A DNA stretch of 64,000 nucleotides from Cupriavidus sp. IDO (GTDB lineage Bacteria > Pseudomonadota > Gammaproteobacteria > Burkholderiales > Burkholderiaceae), in assembly GCF_000812465.1 (NCBI RefSeq), contig NZ_JWMA01000199.1:1-64000 (forward strand). Direction: 5' to 3'. Below are positions 24,202 to 32,405 of this stretch, one piece after another. The notes beneath the pieces were generated by a model that did not search any database, was not told the DNA's origin, and worked only from the letters and a program-made list of their open reading frames with translations. The translations under genes were made by a program, and so were the position numbers. Numbering within the stretch: the first letter of the stretch is position 1; each line of letters opens with the position of its first letter.

Positions 24202-25560
24202 TCACCGCGCCTTCAAAAACTCCCCCACCTCCAGCAACACCAGCTCATTGTCATCCGCGCGGTTCGGCTCGCGGCTGCTCGAGAACGGCAGGTTGTTGTC
24301 GTTGCCGACTACGATATGGGTGGCATCAACCACGTCTACGTTCTCGATGGTGAAGAACGGAAACGCGAGCACGCCATCGGTCAGCGGCTTGCGTGCCAGA
24401 TGGCCGGGGTCGGCAATGCGCAGCAGGTCGATGTAGCCGATCTTGCGCAGCGGCGCGCCGGCGTTGGCATCGGTCAGCTCGACCTTGTAGACGCGCTTGA
24501 ACTTCGCCACATCGTCAAAGCAGTCGGGCCGCTTCTGGCTGGCCGGGCAGGCCTTGTCGGGCGTGCCTTCCCCATTGTCGCGCTCGATGATCAGGCCGGT
24601 GGTGCCATCGATCATGTTGAAGTCGCCGATCGCGTGGTGGCCGGCTTCGAGCACGTATTTCCAATGCCGGCCGGTCCAGGTTTCCTGCTTCACGTCGAAC
24701 TCCAGCACGCGCAGGTAGGGCTTGCCGCCTTCGGTCTCATAAGTGCGTGAGGCCTCGTCCCACAGCGCGCCTTCCAGCAGCGCATAGAGCTTGCTGCCGT
24801 CTGGCGACGACGCCATGCCCTCGAAGCCCTTCGAGCGCCGCACCTGGAATTTCACGCTGCCATCGGGAGCGCCCGGGGTGGTGATCGCAGGATGGTCGGG
24901 CGAACGCACCACCTTGCCGTCGACCTTCGTATCGAATACCGCCAGTACCTTGCCGTTCATGTCCGCCTTGATCAGGAACGGCCCGAACTCGTCGCCGATC
25001 CAGATTGCGCCGCCGGCAAACTGGAAGCTCTCGGTATCGAAGTCGGAGCCGGTCAGGTAGCGTGTCCTGGTGCCTTCGTGGACGATGCGGAACGGCACCT
25101 TCTTGTCCGGGTCGTGCAGGAAGATGGTGCGCAGCCGCTGGAAGCGGCCGCTGCCGAAGTCCACTTTGTAGTGGTTCAGGTACAGCATGAAGTCCGGCGA
25201 GTTCGCCTTGGCGCCGGCGCCGTTGTCGGTGAGGATCCAGAAGCTGCCGTCCGGCATGCGCTTGATGCCGGAATGGCCTTGCGCGGGCTGGCCGCGGAAG
25301 GGCAGCGATACGCCGGTCGGGCGGCCGTTGGACTTGCCTTCGACGCTGCCCGGAGCCTCCACGCGCTGCGCGGTGGTGAACTTGCCGCTGATCTGCAGAT
25401 CAGCCGGCGCGTCTTTCGGCACGGCCAGCATGGTCTGGGCCGGCAGCACGGCGTGGCCCGCCAGGGTGGCCGGGTAGGCGGTCTGCGCGAGCGTCCATGA
25501 GGGCATCGTGCCCAGGCAGCCCAGTGCGGCGGTCGCGGCCAGCAGGAAATGTCGAGACAT
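24202..25560 (-). CDS. Secreted esterase-like activity of phytase family protein
   Basis: 452 residues with a signal peptide (FLLAATAALGCLGTMPSWTL, cleavage near AQT). The mature part shows repeated beta-propeller-like blades of the phytase-esterase-like family: GFEGMASSPDGSKLYALLEG, DFNMIDGTTGLIIERDNGEG and NVDVVDATHIVVGNDNNLPF. Family members act on phosphate monoesters or related esters outside the cytoplasm, but activity is often unproven. Start ATG 25560 follows AAGGAA. It is divergent from icd and shows no operon partner. Confidence 0.8.
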   Translation of the reverse strand: MSRHFLLAATAALGCLGTMPSWTLAQTAYPATLAGHAVLPAQTMLAVPKDAPADLQISGKFTTAQRVEAPGSVEGKSNGRPTGVSLPFRGQPAQGHSGIKRMPDGSFWILTDNGAGAKANSPDFMLYLNHYKVDFGSGRFQRLRTIFLHDPDKKVPFRIVHEGTRTRYLTGSDFDTESFQFAGGAIWIGDEFGPFLIKADMNGKVLAVFDTKVDGKVVRSPDHPAITTPGAPDGSVKFQVRRSKGFEGMASSPDGSKLYALLEGALWDEASRTYETEGGKPYLRVLEFDVKQETWTGRHWKYVLEAGHHAIGDFNMIDGTTGLIIERDNGEGTPDKACPASQKRPDCFDDVAKFKRVYKVELTDANAGAPLRKIGYIDLLRIADPGHLARKPLTDGVLAFPFFTIENVDVVDATHIVVGNDNNLPFSSSREPNRADDNELVLLEVGEFLKAR

Positions 25561-25776
25561 TGGTCGGGTTCCTTCGCGGTGTCGATGAAGAGGACAAAAC
25601 GGGCATTCTGGCCGCGAAGTTTGACAGTACTGTGATTCGGAGGCCGCATGGCGTGCCGGGCGCGGGCGTGCCATGCACCCGCGCGAAAGCCAGTTTGCGG
25701 TGCGATCAGCGAACGGCAGGCCGGGCAAGCGACGGCAAAGTGGATTTTTTTGCCCGATTGCCGCGCAAATGCCATG

Positions 25777-25796
25777 GCTTTCAGATTCCTGAAAGC
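25777..25796. promoter_or_regulatory. Perfect 8+8 inverted repeat upstream of icd
   Basis: GCTTTCAG-ATTC-CTGAAAGC lies 88 bases before the icd start, in the 323-base divergent spacer. No T run follows in either direction, so an operator or leader hairpin is likelier than a terminator. The rest of the spacer (25561-25883) shows an isolated TTGACA at 25621 without a matching -10. Confidence 0.45.
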
Positions 25797-25883
25797 AAAA
25801 TCAGGCAAAATTCCACCTTTAGCGTCGCGCTGCGACCCGGCCGGCGCTTATCCCCCCACCCGTTCGAGGATCAGAGAGAAGCA

Positions 25884-28121
25884 ATGAGTACCCAGCAACC
25901 CACCATCATCTACACGCTGACCGACGAAGCTCCGCTGCTGGCGACCAGTGCCTTCCTGCCGATCATCCGAACCTTTACCTCGCCCGCGGGCATCAACGTC
26001 GAGACCAGCGATATCTCGGTGGCGGGCCGTATCCTGGGCGAATTCCCCGAATTCCTGACCGAAGAACAGCGCGTGCCGGACAACCTGGCCGAACTGGGCC
26101 GCCTGACGCTGCTGCCGGACACCAACATCATCAAGCTGCCCAACATCAGCGCCTCGGTGCACCAGCTGGTCAGCGCGATCAAGGAACTGCAGGCCAAGGG
26201 CTACAAGGTGCCGGACTATCCGGAAGACCCGAAGACCGACGAAGAGAAGGCCATCCAGAAGCGCTATTCCAAATGCCTGGGCAGTGCCGTGAATCCGGTC
26301 CTGCGCGAAGGCAACTCGGACCGCCGCGCGCCGGCCGCCGTCAAGAACTACGCCCGCAAGAACCCGCACAGCATGGGTGAGTGGAGCATGGCCTCGCGCA
26401 CCCACGTGGCGCACATGAAGCACGGCGACTTCTACCACGGCGAAAAGTCGATGACGCTGGACCGCGCACGCGACGTCAAGATGGAACTGGTCACCAGGAG
26501 CGGCAAGACCATCGTCCTCAAGCCGAAGGTCTCCCTGCTGGACGGCGAGATCATCGACAGCATGTTCATGAGCAAGAAGGCGCTGTGCGACTTCTACGAA
26601 GAGCAGTTCGAAGATGCGCGCAAGACCGGTGTGATGCTGTCGCTGCACGTCAAGGCCACCATGATGAAGGTCTCGCACCCGATCGTGTTCGGCCACGCCG
26701 TGAAGATCTTCTACAAGGAAGCCTTCGCCAAGCACGGCGCGCTGTTCGACGAACTGGGCGTGAACGTCAATAACGGCCTGGTCAACCTGTACGAGAAGCT
26801 GGAAACCCTGCCGAGCTCCAAGCGCGAAGAAATCATCCGCGACCTGCACGCCTGCCACGAGCATCGTCCGGAACTGGCGATGGTCGATTCGGCCAAGGGC
26901 ATCTCCAACCTGCACGCGCCGAACGACGTGATCGTGGACGCCTCGATGCCGGCCATGATCCGCATCGGCGGCAAGATGTGGGGTGCCGACGGCCGTCCGA
27001 AGGACACCAAGGCCGTGATCCCGGAGAGTACGTTCGCGCGCATCTACCAGGAGATCATCAACTTCTGCAAGACCAACGGCAACTTCGACCCGACCACCAT
27101 GGGCACGGTGCCGAACGTGGGCCTGATGGCGCAGAAGGCCGAGGAATACGGCTCGCACGACAAGACCTTCGAGATCACCGAAGCCGGCGTGGCCAATATC
27201 GTCGACCTGACTACCGGTGAAGTGCTGCTGACGCAGAACGTGGAAGAGGGCGACATCTGGCGCATGTGCCAGGTCAAGGACGCGCCGATCCGCGACTGGG
27301 TCAAGCTGGCCGTTACCCGCGCGCGCAACTCCGGCATGCCGGCCGTGTTCTGGCTGGACCCGTACCGTCCGCACGAAGCCGAGCTGATCAAGAAGGTCGA
27401 GACCTACCTCAAGGACTACGACACCAAGGGCCTGGACATCCAGATCATGTCGCAGGTGCGCGCCATGCGCTACACGCTGGAACGCGTGATCCGCGGCCTG
27501 GACACCATCTCGGTGACCGGCAACATCCTGCGCGACTACCTGACCGACCTGTTCCCGATCATGGAGCTGGGCACCAGCGCCAAGATGCTGTCGATCGTTC
27601 CGCTGATGGCCGGCGGCGGCATGTACGAAACCGGCGCGGGCGGCTCGGCGCCGAAGCATGTCAAGCAACTGGTGGAAGAGAACCACCTGCGCTGGGATTC
27701 GCTCGGTGAGTTCCTGGCGCTGGCGGTGTCGCTGGAAGACATGGGCATCAAGACCGACAACGCCAAGGCCAAGATCCTGGCCAAGACGCTCGATGCCGCC
27801 ACCGGCAAGCTGCTCGACAACAACAAGAGCCCGTCGCCCAAGACCGGCCAGCTCGACAACCGCGGCAGCCAGTTCTACCTGGCCATGTACTGGGCTCAGG
27901 AACTGGCCGCGCAGACCGAAGACGCAGCCCTGGCCGCGCACTTCGCACCGCTGGCCAAGAAGCTGACCGAGAACGAGAAGACCATTGTTGGCGAGTTGTC
28001 CGACGTGCAGGGCAAGCCGGCGGATATCGGCGGCTACTACCTGCCGGAGGCCGAGAAGCTGAATGCCGTGATGCGCCCGAGCAAGACGCTGAACGCGGCG
28101 CTGGCGGCTGCGCACGCCTGA
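25884..28121 (+). CDS. icd: Monomeric NADP-dependent isocitrate dehydrogenase
   Basis: 745 residues, the size of the monomeric IDH-II class (about 740) rather than the 415-residue dimeric type. It converts isocitrate to 2-oxoglutarate with NADPH production in the TCA cycle. Class motifs include the N-terminal IIYTLTDEAPLLATSAFLP, the substrate-loop region GNSDRRAPAAVKNYARKNPH and GGGMYETGAGGSAPKHV. ATG 25884 with GAGAA upstream gives the class-typical N-terminus; the frame open back to 25497 crosses the divergent gene. A long hairpin follows the stop codon. Confidence 0.96.
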   Translation: MSTQQPTIIYTLTDEAPLLATSAFLPIIRTFTSPAGINVETSDISVAGRILGEFPEFLTEEQRVPDNLAELGRLTLLPDTNIIKLPNISASVHQLVSAIKELQAKGYKVPDYPEDPKTDEEKAIQKRYSKCLGSAVNPVLREGNSDRRAPAAVKNYARKNPHSMGEWSMASRTHVAHMKHGDFYHGEKSMTLDRARDVKMELVTRSGKTIVLKPKVSLLDGEIIDSMFMSKKALCDFYEEQFEDARKTGVMLSLHVKATMMKVSHPIVFGHAVKIFYKEAFAKHGALFDELGVNVNNGLVNLYEKLETLPSSKREEIIRDLHACHEHRPELAMVDSAKGISNLHAPNDVIVDASMPAMIRIGGKMWGADGRPKDTKAVIPESTFARIYQEIINFCKTNGNFDPTTMGTVPNVGLMAQKAEEYGSHDKTFEITEAGVANIVDLTTGEVLLTQNVEEGDIWRMCQVKDAPIRDWVKLAVTRARNSGMPAVFWLDPYRPHEAELIKKVETYLKDYDTKGLDIQIMSQVRAMRYTLERVIRGLDTISVTGNILRDYLTDLFPIMELGTSAKMLSIVPLMAGGGMYETGAGGSAPKHVKQLVEENHLRWDSLGEFLALAVSLEDMGIKTDNAKAKILAKTLDAATGKLLDNNKSPSPKTGQLDNRGSQFYLAMYWAQELAAQTEDAALAAHFAPLAKKLTENEKTIVGELSDVQGKPADIGGYYLPEAEKLNAVMRPSKTLNAALAAAHA

Positions 28122-28170
28122 CGCCCGCTACTGCCCTCGCAGTCGGGGGCGGTGCCGTTCTTGATTGTTG

Positions 28171-28216
28171 CTGAGGCCCGCCCGCCTGGTTTTCCGACCG
28201 GGCCGGTGGGCCTCAG
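28171..28216 (+). terminator. Long stem-loop after icd
   Basis: CTGAGGCCC pairs with GGGCCTCAG and the stem continues inward with one C-C mismatch and two G-U pairs to an eight-base loop, about 19 base pairs in total. It starts 50 bases after the icd stop. No T run follows. It could end transcription with Rho or protect the message from 3' decay. Confidence 0.55.
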
Positions 28217-28244
28217 TCACGTCTGCAGGCTGTGTTTGCCGCGC

Positions 28245-28478
28245 CTATGCCGTCGCCGCGCCGTCAGCGCGGTCATGGCCATTCCACGTCAGGCGCCAGG
28301 ACATGTTCGGCGTCTTCTCCACCAGGCCGTGATCCTGCAGGAGCAGCAGATGGTGGGAAAGCCTGGAGGCGTCCACGTTGCCGAGCGCCTTGCTGAGCTG
28401 TATGTCCGTCATCGACGCCTGGCTGTCGGCGCGCAGTGTCGAAAGTATCCGCTCTACCAGCAGCCTGTCTCGCTTCAT
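28245..28478 (-). CDS. Small winged-helix protein (DUF2513-like)
   Basis: 77 residues. The start MKRDRLLVERILSTL and the middle SRLSHHLLLLQDHGLVEK match the DUF2513 pattern, a winged-helix fold that resembles small DNA-binding proteins. AGGAGA precedes ATG 28478. No partner or target is evident. It shares direction with the zinc-ribbon gene just upstream (31-base gap), so the two may be co-transcribed. Confidence 0.65.
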   Translation of the reverse strand: MKRDRLLVERILSTLRADSQASMTDIQLSKALGNVDASRLSHHLLLLQDHGLVEKTPNMSWRLTWNGHDRADGAATA

Positions 28479-28509
28479 GTTCTCTCCTCGCGCGTGTGCA
28501 GGCAGTGGA

Positions 28510-28737
28510 CTAAGGCCGTTGCCCTTCCAGCAGAAATTGCCAGCCTTGCTCCGGGCCTTCCTTCTGGTCGCGATACGTCCAGAGCGTCCCGCAGGTGTGG
28601 CACACGAAGGTGCTGATGGTGATTGCCGCCGATCCGGGCGGCTTGATGCGCTGGGTATCGGTGATGCGCAGCGCAGCGTGCCCGGGTGAACCGAGTTTGT
28701 GGAGTTCGATGGCCTGGCAAGCAGGGCAGAGTGTCAT
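28510..28737 (-). CDS. Small zinc-ribbon-like protein
   Basis: 75 residues from ATG 28737: MTLCPACQAIELHKL at the start and STFVCHTCGTLWTYRDQKEG near the end, two CxxC pairs that can bind one zinc ion. I do not recognise the family. The open frame extends upstream to 28899, but that extension overlaps the cspA promoter and is unlikely to be translated. Confidence 0.55.
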   Translation of the reverse strand: MTLCPACQAIELHKLGSPGHAALRITDTQRIKPPGSAAITISTFVCHTCGTLWTYRDQKEGPEQGWQFLLEGQRP

Positions 28738-28892
28738 GCCGTATTCCGTACAGTAGGTGGCCAACTGTAGCACGCGGACACGTGCAAAAAGGATCGCCGG
28801 GCAAACAAGCGCGTGGATGCGCGCGTATGTCATCAACGGCCAGGTGCGGAGACCCGCAACCCGCACTTTTTCGCACGATTCGGCGATGTTCG

Positions 28893-28921
28893 TTGACACT
28901 GGGGAGGGGCACCTGTATAAC
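28893..28921 (+). promoter_or_regulatory. Sigma-70 promoter of the cold-shock gene
   Basis: TTGACA at 28893-28898, exactly 17 bases, then TATAAC at 28916-28921. This is the best promoter in the window. A start near 28928 gives a leader of about 139 bases, as seen for cold-shock genes whose long leaders control translation at low temperature. Confidence 0.8.
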
Positions 28922-29066
28922 GATCAGTGCAGGATCTATCAAAGAGCAACCTCGAAGTACTAGGTGCTTGCCCACACGGCGCCACTTTTTCTCCTTGTTC
29001 CTTCCTTGATCGTCATGCCTTGCCGGCGCTTTTGTCCGGCGAGAATACTTTTTGAGGAATCCATAC

Positions 29067-29270
29067 ATGGAAACCGGTACCGTCAAGTGGTTCAACGATT
29101 CGAAGGGTTTTGGCTTCATTACGCCTGATGCAGGCGGCAACGACCTCTTCGCGCACTTCTCCGAAATTCAAGGCAACGGCTTCAAGTCGCTGCAAGAAGG
29201 CCAGAAGGTTCGTTACGTTGCTGGCGTCGGCCAAAAGGGCCCGGCAGCGACCAAGATCGAGCCGATCTGA
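29067..29270 (+). CDS. cspA: Cold-shock protein (CspA family)
   Basis: 67 residues, the normal length. A single cold-shock OB-fold with both RNA-binding motifs: KGFGFI (RNP1) and LFAHFSEI (RNP2), and the conserved GTVKWFN start. It binds single-stranded RNA and melts secondary structure in the cytoplasm. ATG 29067 follows GAGGAAT; an in-frame TTG at 29052 is rejected. The gene is monocistronic, between a consensus promoter and an intrinsic terminator. Confidence 0.97.
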   Translation: METGTVKWFNDSKGFGFITPDAGGNDLFAHFSEIQGNGFKSLQEGQKVRYVAGVGQKGPAATKIEPI

Positions 29271-29292
29271 TCCTCCCGGCGCAAGTCGGATA

Positions 29293-29322
29293 AAAAAGCT
29301 CCGCCAAGCGGAGCTTTTTTTT
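29293..29322 (+). terminator. Intrinsic terminator of cspA
   Basis: AGCTCCGC and GCGGAGCT pair over a CAA loop, flanked by an A run on the left and eight T on the right. This is the strongest intrinsic terminator in the window and, because of the A run, can work in both directions. Confidence 0.92.
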
Positions 29323-29432
29323 CGCCGTCGAATGGTTATCCGCGTGGTTATTCGCCATGGTGAAATAAAGGCACTCCGGGTCCCACAAGAGGAGTAGAGT
29401 GGGGCAATAGCAATACAACTGCGGAGGCTGCC

Positions 29433-29717
29433 ATGGATAACTATCCGACTGCCACTTATAAAGGGTATGACCTCTACCCTCTGGTCTTCAAGCATGACGT
29501 GGCGCGCGTCTGGCCCGAACGCAGGCCCGACCGGTCCTTCGATGCCGCAGTGGTCATCTGCCGGGAAGGCGGACTGCCCGAAGGCGAGCAGGCACGCACG
29601 TTCCGTCTCGATGCAACGCCCTGGGATAATGTCGGGGCGGCACGCCGTGGTGTGCTTCGCTATGCGGAAGATATTATCAACGGCGCAGTTCCGGGCCAGT
29701 CAGTCTTGTCACTCTGA
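29433..29717 (+). CDS. Small orphan protein, paralogue 1
   Basis: 94 residues, no recognised domain. After a short N-terminus it reads YKGYDLYPLVFKH, then SFDAAVVICREG and ends EDIINGAVPGQSVLSL. It aligns without gaps to the C-terminal 86 residues of the next gene, with about 50 identities, so the two arose by tandem duplication. The composition fits a small soluble alpha/beta protein with no signal peptide. GGAGG precedes ATG 29433. Function unknown. Confidence 0.75.
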   Translation: MDNYPTATYKGYDLYPLVFKHDVARVWPERRPDRSFDAAVVICREGGLPEGEQARTFRLDATPWDNVGAARRGVLRYAEDIINGAVPGQSVLSL

Positions 29718-29798
29718 GCGTCATCGCAGCCACCGGCATTCTCAGTGAATCCCGCAAGGGAGCAGGGCAACAGCGGCGCGAAGCCGCATGGAGCAAAC

Positions 29799-30113
29799 AT
29801 GAGTAATGCCAATCTTGGTATCAGTGGTAGCGGCAATGCGCCTTTCGCCAGCTACAAGGGGTTTGACCTCTATCCGCTGGTCTACAAGCATCAGCCCGTT
29901 CAGTCCTGGCCGCGCGTAAAACCGGATGGCAGTTTTAATGCATCGGTTGTCATCTGCCGCGAAGGATATCGCCCCGGCAGCGAGCGCACACGCGTGTATC
30001 GCCTGGAAAACACGCTGTGGGAAAACATCGGTACCGCTCGCCGCGGCGCAGTGAAATTCGGCGAGGACATCATCAACGGGCTGGTAGCGGGCGAGTCTGT
30101 GGTATCGCTCTAG
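29799..30113 (+). CDS. Small orphan protein, paralogue 2
   Basis: 104 residues from ATG 29799, which follows GGAG; the open frame back to 29745 lacks such a site. The core YKGFDLYPLVYKH ... SFNASVVICREG ... EDIINGLVAGESVVSL mirrors paralogue 1. It has an extra glycine-serine-rich N-terminal segment. The conserved positions (WP, PD-SF, VVICREG, ARRG, EDIING) are the likely functional core. It is 81 bases downstream of paralogue 1 and probably co-transcribed. Confidence 0.75.
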   Translation: MSNANLGISGSGNAPFASYKGFDLYPLVYKHQPVQSWPRVKPDGSFNASVVICREGYRPGSERTRVYRLENTLWENIGTARRGAVKFGEDIINGLVAGESVVSL

Positions 30114-30169
30114 CCGGGATTGCCGGTTGATCCCGGCATCCCATCCTGCTGCCCCTCAGGAGTCCATGC

Positions 30170-30547
30170 ATGAACAACGTTGCTGCGTCATCCAGTTTCC
30201 TCTGCACACTACCGGGTCAGGGCAAGGATATTGCCTATCACGTCGCGGTCAGTTTTCTCGATGCAAGCCACCCCGCGGGGGTGCTCTTCACCAGCTTTGT
30301 CGGTGACGGAAGGCGTTCGTTCGGGGTGCTGACCGATGCGGGCTCGCTGCAGGGGGCGCTCGCCTCGAGTTCCGAGGCGCTATGTCGTCTGGCGATCGGA
30401 CAGGCGGTCCGCGACCATCTCTACGACAAGGCCCGCGAGGGCGACTACGTGCTGGATCCGGATGCCGAGCCCTGGCAGGGCGAGCTCAAGCCGGTCGGTG
30501 CCGGCGTTCGCGCGAACCGCCCACGGCAGCAGCGCTTCCAGAGCTGA
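30170..30547 (+). CDS. Small hypothetical protein
   Basis: 125 residues with no recognised domain and no signal peptide. It contains FLDASHPAGVLFTSFVGDG and VRDHLYDKAREGDYVLDPD, suggesting an alpha/beta fold. It is 56 bases downstream of the duplicate pair in the same direction and is preceded by CAGGAG, so it may belong to the same transcript. It is not a third copy of that pair. Confidence 0.65.
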   Translation: MNNVAASSSFLCTLPGQGKDIAYHVAVSFLDASHPAGVLFTSFVGDGRRSFGVLTDAGSLQGALASSSEALCRLAIGQAVRDHLYDKAREGDYVLDPDAEPWQGELKPVGAGVRANRPRQQRFQS

Positions 30548-30577
30548 GCACGAGGCCCGGTGCCGGACCTTTGATGG

Positions 30578-30832
30578 CTAGATGCTGAATTCCGGGCTGC
30601 CATAGCGCGACAGCAGCGCTTCAATCAACGCCATGTCATGCGTCTGCGGCGTGCGGTCTTCAACGGCGCGCGACGGACCGCAATAGGTGGCGGTCACATG
30701 GCGTTTCACCGTCAGCACGCCCGCGGCGGGCGGCGCCACGTCAACCACCGGCCACGGCGTATGCCGGTAGCTGCCGGCGATCCAGCCGGCCGGGGTCAGG
30801 TGCAGTTCTTCCCATTCTTCGCTGATCGACAT
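30578..30832 (-). CDS. Small hypothetical protein
   Basis: 84 residues. It starts SISEEWEELHLTPAGWIAGS and later has CGPSRAVEDRTPQTHDMALI. No family is recognised. GAGAGGA lies upstream of ATG 30832. It follows infA in the same direction with a gap of 70 bases, so it could be the last gene of the infA transcript. Confidence 0.65.
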   Translation of the reverse strand: MSISEEWEELHLTPAGWIAGSYRHTPWPVVDVAPPAAGVLTVKRHVTATYCGPSRAVEDRTPQTHDMALIEALLSRYGSPEFSI

Positions 30833-30902
30833 AATTTCCTCTCCTTCATGTAGACGGGGTGAGTAGTTGAGCGTGGCCCGTTCCGGACCACGCTGCCGCC
30901 GG

Positions 30903-31124
30903 TCAGGACTTGTGGCGATAGTTGATGCGCCCCTTCGTCAGGTCGTACGGCGACATTTCGAGCGTGACGCGGTCACCCGCAAGCACGCGGATGCGATTCT
31001 TCTTCAGCCGTCCCGACGAATAAGCCCAGACCTCAAAGCCGTTTTCCAGGATGACGCGGAAGCGGTTGTCAGGGAGGACTTCCGAGACCTTGCCGCCAAA
31101 TTCCACCAGTTCTTCTTTAGCCAA
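30903..31124 (-). CDS. infA: Translation initiation factor IF-1, second-copy type
   Basis: 73 residues, one S1-type OB-fold. It matches IF-1 throughout: MAKEELVEFGGKVSEVLPDN, then RIRVLAGDRVTLEMSPYDLT and GRINYRHKS. IF-1 binds the 30S A site and assists IF-2 and IF-3. The canonical infA lies in the ribosomal protein cluster. This copy stands next to small orphan genes close to cspA, and its C-terminus NYRHKS differs from the usual VFRAK-type end. It is therefore probably the extra infA common in Burkholderiaceae. Confidence 0.93.
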   Translation of the reverse strand: MAKEELVEFGGKVSEVLPDNRFRVILENGFEVWAYSSGRLKKNRIRVLAGDRVTLEMSPYDLTKGRINYRHKS

Positions 31125-31159
31125 GGATGCTCCTTAGGTTGGGTTCCTTGCCGCGATGC

Positions 31160-31423
31160 TTACGCGGGCTGTTGAGACGGCTGTGCCAGCCGATGAGGGG
31201 ACTGCTGCGTGCGCATGCGGGCAGCGGCGCTTTCGCCGGCGCGCCGGGCGGCCTGTTTGGCCTTGGCTTCGGAGCGGTGCGTGGCATGCCGCATCGAGAC
31301 GTTGGCAACGATGCGTTCGGCGCCGTTGCGGTACTCGGCGATCATGTAGTTCGCGAACCAGATGCCCGGTTCTTGCTGGATGGGGTACACCGAAACGGTG
31401 AACGGAGTGATGCTGTGATTCAA
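31160..31423 (-). CDS. Small hypothetical protein with TTG start
   Basis: 87 residues. The N-terminal half (HSITPFTVSVYPIQQEPGIW and FANYMIAEYRNGAER) looks like a folded beta domain; the C-terminal half is a lysine- and alanine-rich helix. The only start that keeps the folded part is TTG 31423, with a weak AGG upstream. It precedes infA by 35 bases in the same direction and is likely co-transcribed. Function unknown. Confidence 0.6.
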   Translation of the reverse strand: MNHSITPFTVSVYPIQQEPGIWFANYMIAEYRNGAERIVANVSMRHATHRSEAKAKQAARRAGESAAARMRTQQSPHRLAQPSQQPA

Positions 31424-31850
31424 ATGAAAGCCTGTTCAGGGGCGCGCGGTCGCGGGCGGCGCCGCGCGCACCATTCAGGGTGCGGCGCGCTTGCCTGGCG
31501 ACCGGTCGCCATTGCGGATGCCAGTGTCGCGGCCGACGCAGTGGCGCAGGCGGAAAAACTGGTGTGAGATGGACCGTGCTTGCGCAAGCCGACGCGTCAG
31601 GTACATGCGCAGTCGTTGCGGAGCGGACATGCCGCCGGTCGGGATCGGGTGGTGGGCGAAAGTCGCCCTGAAAGAGTCGGGTGTACGCCCGACGGGCCGC
31701 TGGTGCTGTTCTACTGTTGATGTCTGGCGGCCGGTGCCTTGGCGTCGACGGATGCCGACGAATGGCAGGAAAGGCGAATCATACCACCTTTGACGATCGG
31801 CTGCAGAAGGGGCGCCGGCGCCTCATGTGCCGCGCGCCCCGTAGCCGACT
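31424..31850. other. Gene-free stretch upstream of the infA transcript
   Basis: 427 bases without a convincing gene; the overlapping open frames are arginine-rich and lack ribosome-binding sites. A GCGCACC/GGTGCG-type inverted repeat lies around 31467-31490. TATGAT on the minus strand (31778-31783) could be a -10 box for the infA transcript but has no good -35. Confidence 0.5.
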
Positions 31851-32405
31851 TCAGCGGGCATATCGCCCGACAATGCTCTGGCCGGCAATGGCGTGGCCCT
31901 TCAGCGCGGCAAGCAGATCATCCCGCGTGAGGCCCGGAGGCAGCGCGGACGGCGCCAGATCGGTTGCCACCACGGTCAGGATGTAGTGATGCGGCGCTTC
32001 GCCCACGGGTGGGCAGGGCCCGCGATAGGCCGTGCCGCCGGAGATGTTCTTGCCCACGGTGGCGCCGTGGCCGTCGGTCTGGCCTTCTCCCTGCTTCAGC
32101 TGGCCGCGCTCCGCGGCAATGTTGTAGGCGACCCAGTGCGACACGCCCAGCCCCTTCGCGCCGTCCGGGTCGAACATCAGCACCGCCACGGACTTCGTGC
32201 CCGCTGGCAGGTGCGACCACGATACCTGCGGCGCCATGCCCTTGCCGCCGCAGCCGGGTTCGCTGCCACCGTGCTCCGGGGGAATGACGCCGTTTTCGGT
32301 GAACGAGCTGGACGACACGGTCATGGCAGCGGTCTGGGCGTTGGCGGGGCCGGCCAGGCACAGTGCGGCGAAGGTTGAGGCAAGCAGTACGTTCGTGGAG
32401 GTCAT
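31851..32405 (-). CDS. YbhB/YbcL-type PEBP-family protein, secreted
   Basis: 184 residues with a signal peptide (LLASTFAALCLAGPANAQ). The mature part is a phosphatidylethanolamine-binding fold: the anion-pocket motifs VLMFDPDGAKGLGVSHWVAY and GKNISGGTAYRGPCPPVGEA are intact, followed by HHYILTVVATD. Bacterial members are called Raf-kinase-inhibitor-like by homology only; a molecular role is not established. GGAG precedes ATG 32405. It is divergent from the isochorismatase-fold gene. The 363-base spacer holds no clear promoter. Confidence 0.88.
   Translation of the reverse strand: MTSTNVLLASTFAALCLAGPANAQTAAMTVSSSSFTENGVIPPEHGGSEPGCGGKGMAPQVSWSHLPAGTKSVAVLMFDPDGAKGLGVSHWVAYNIAAERGQLKQGEGQTDGHGATVGKNISGGTAYRGPCPPVGEAPHHYILTVVATDLAPSALPPGLTRDDLLAALKGHAIAGQSIVGRYAR

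Noticed and set aside
25848..28115. 755-codon open frame antisense to icd
   Set aside because: It mirrors the third-position GC bias of icd; the translation is histidine- and arginine-rich with no known domain, and icd is certain.
28510..28899. 129-codon version of the zinc-ribbon protein
   Set aside because: The N-terminal extension lies over the divergent cspA promoter and lacks conserved features; the shorter start at 28737 is preferred.
29052..29066. TTG start extending cspA by five codons
   Set aside because: ATG 29067 has a good ribosome-binding site and gives the conserved cold-shock N-terminus.
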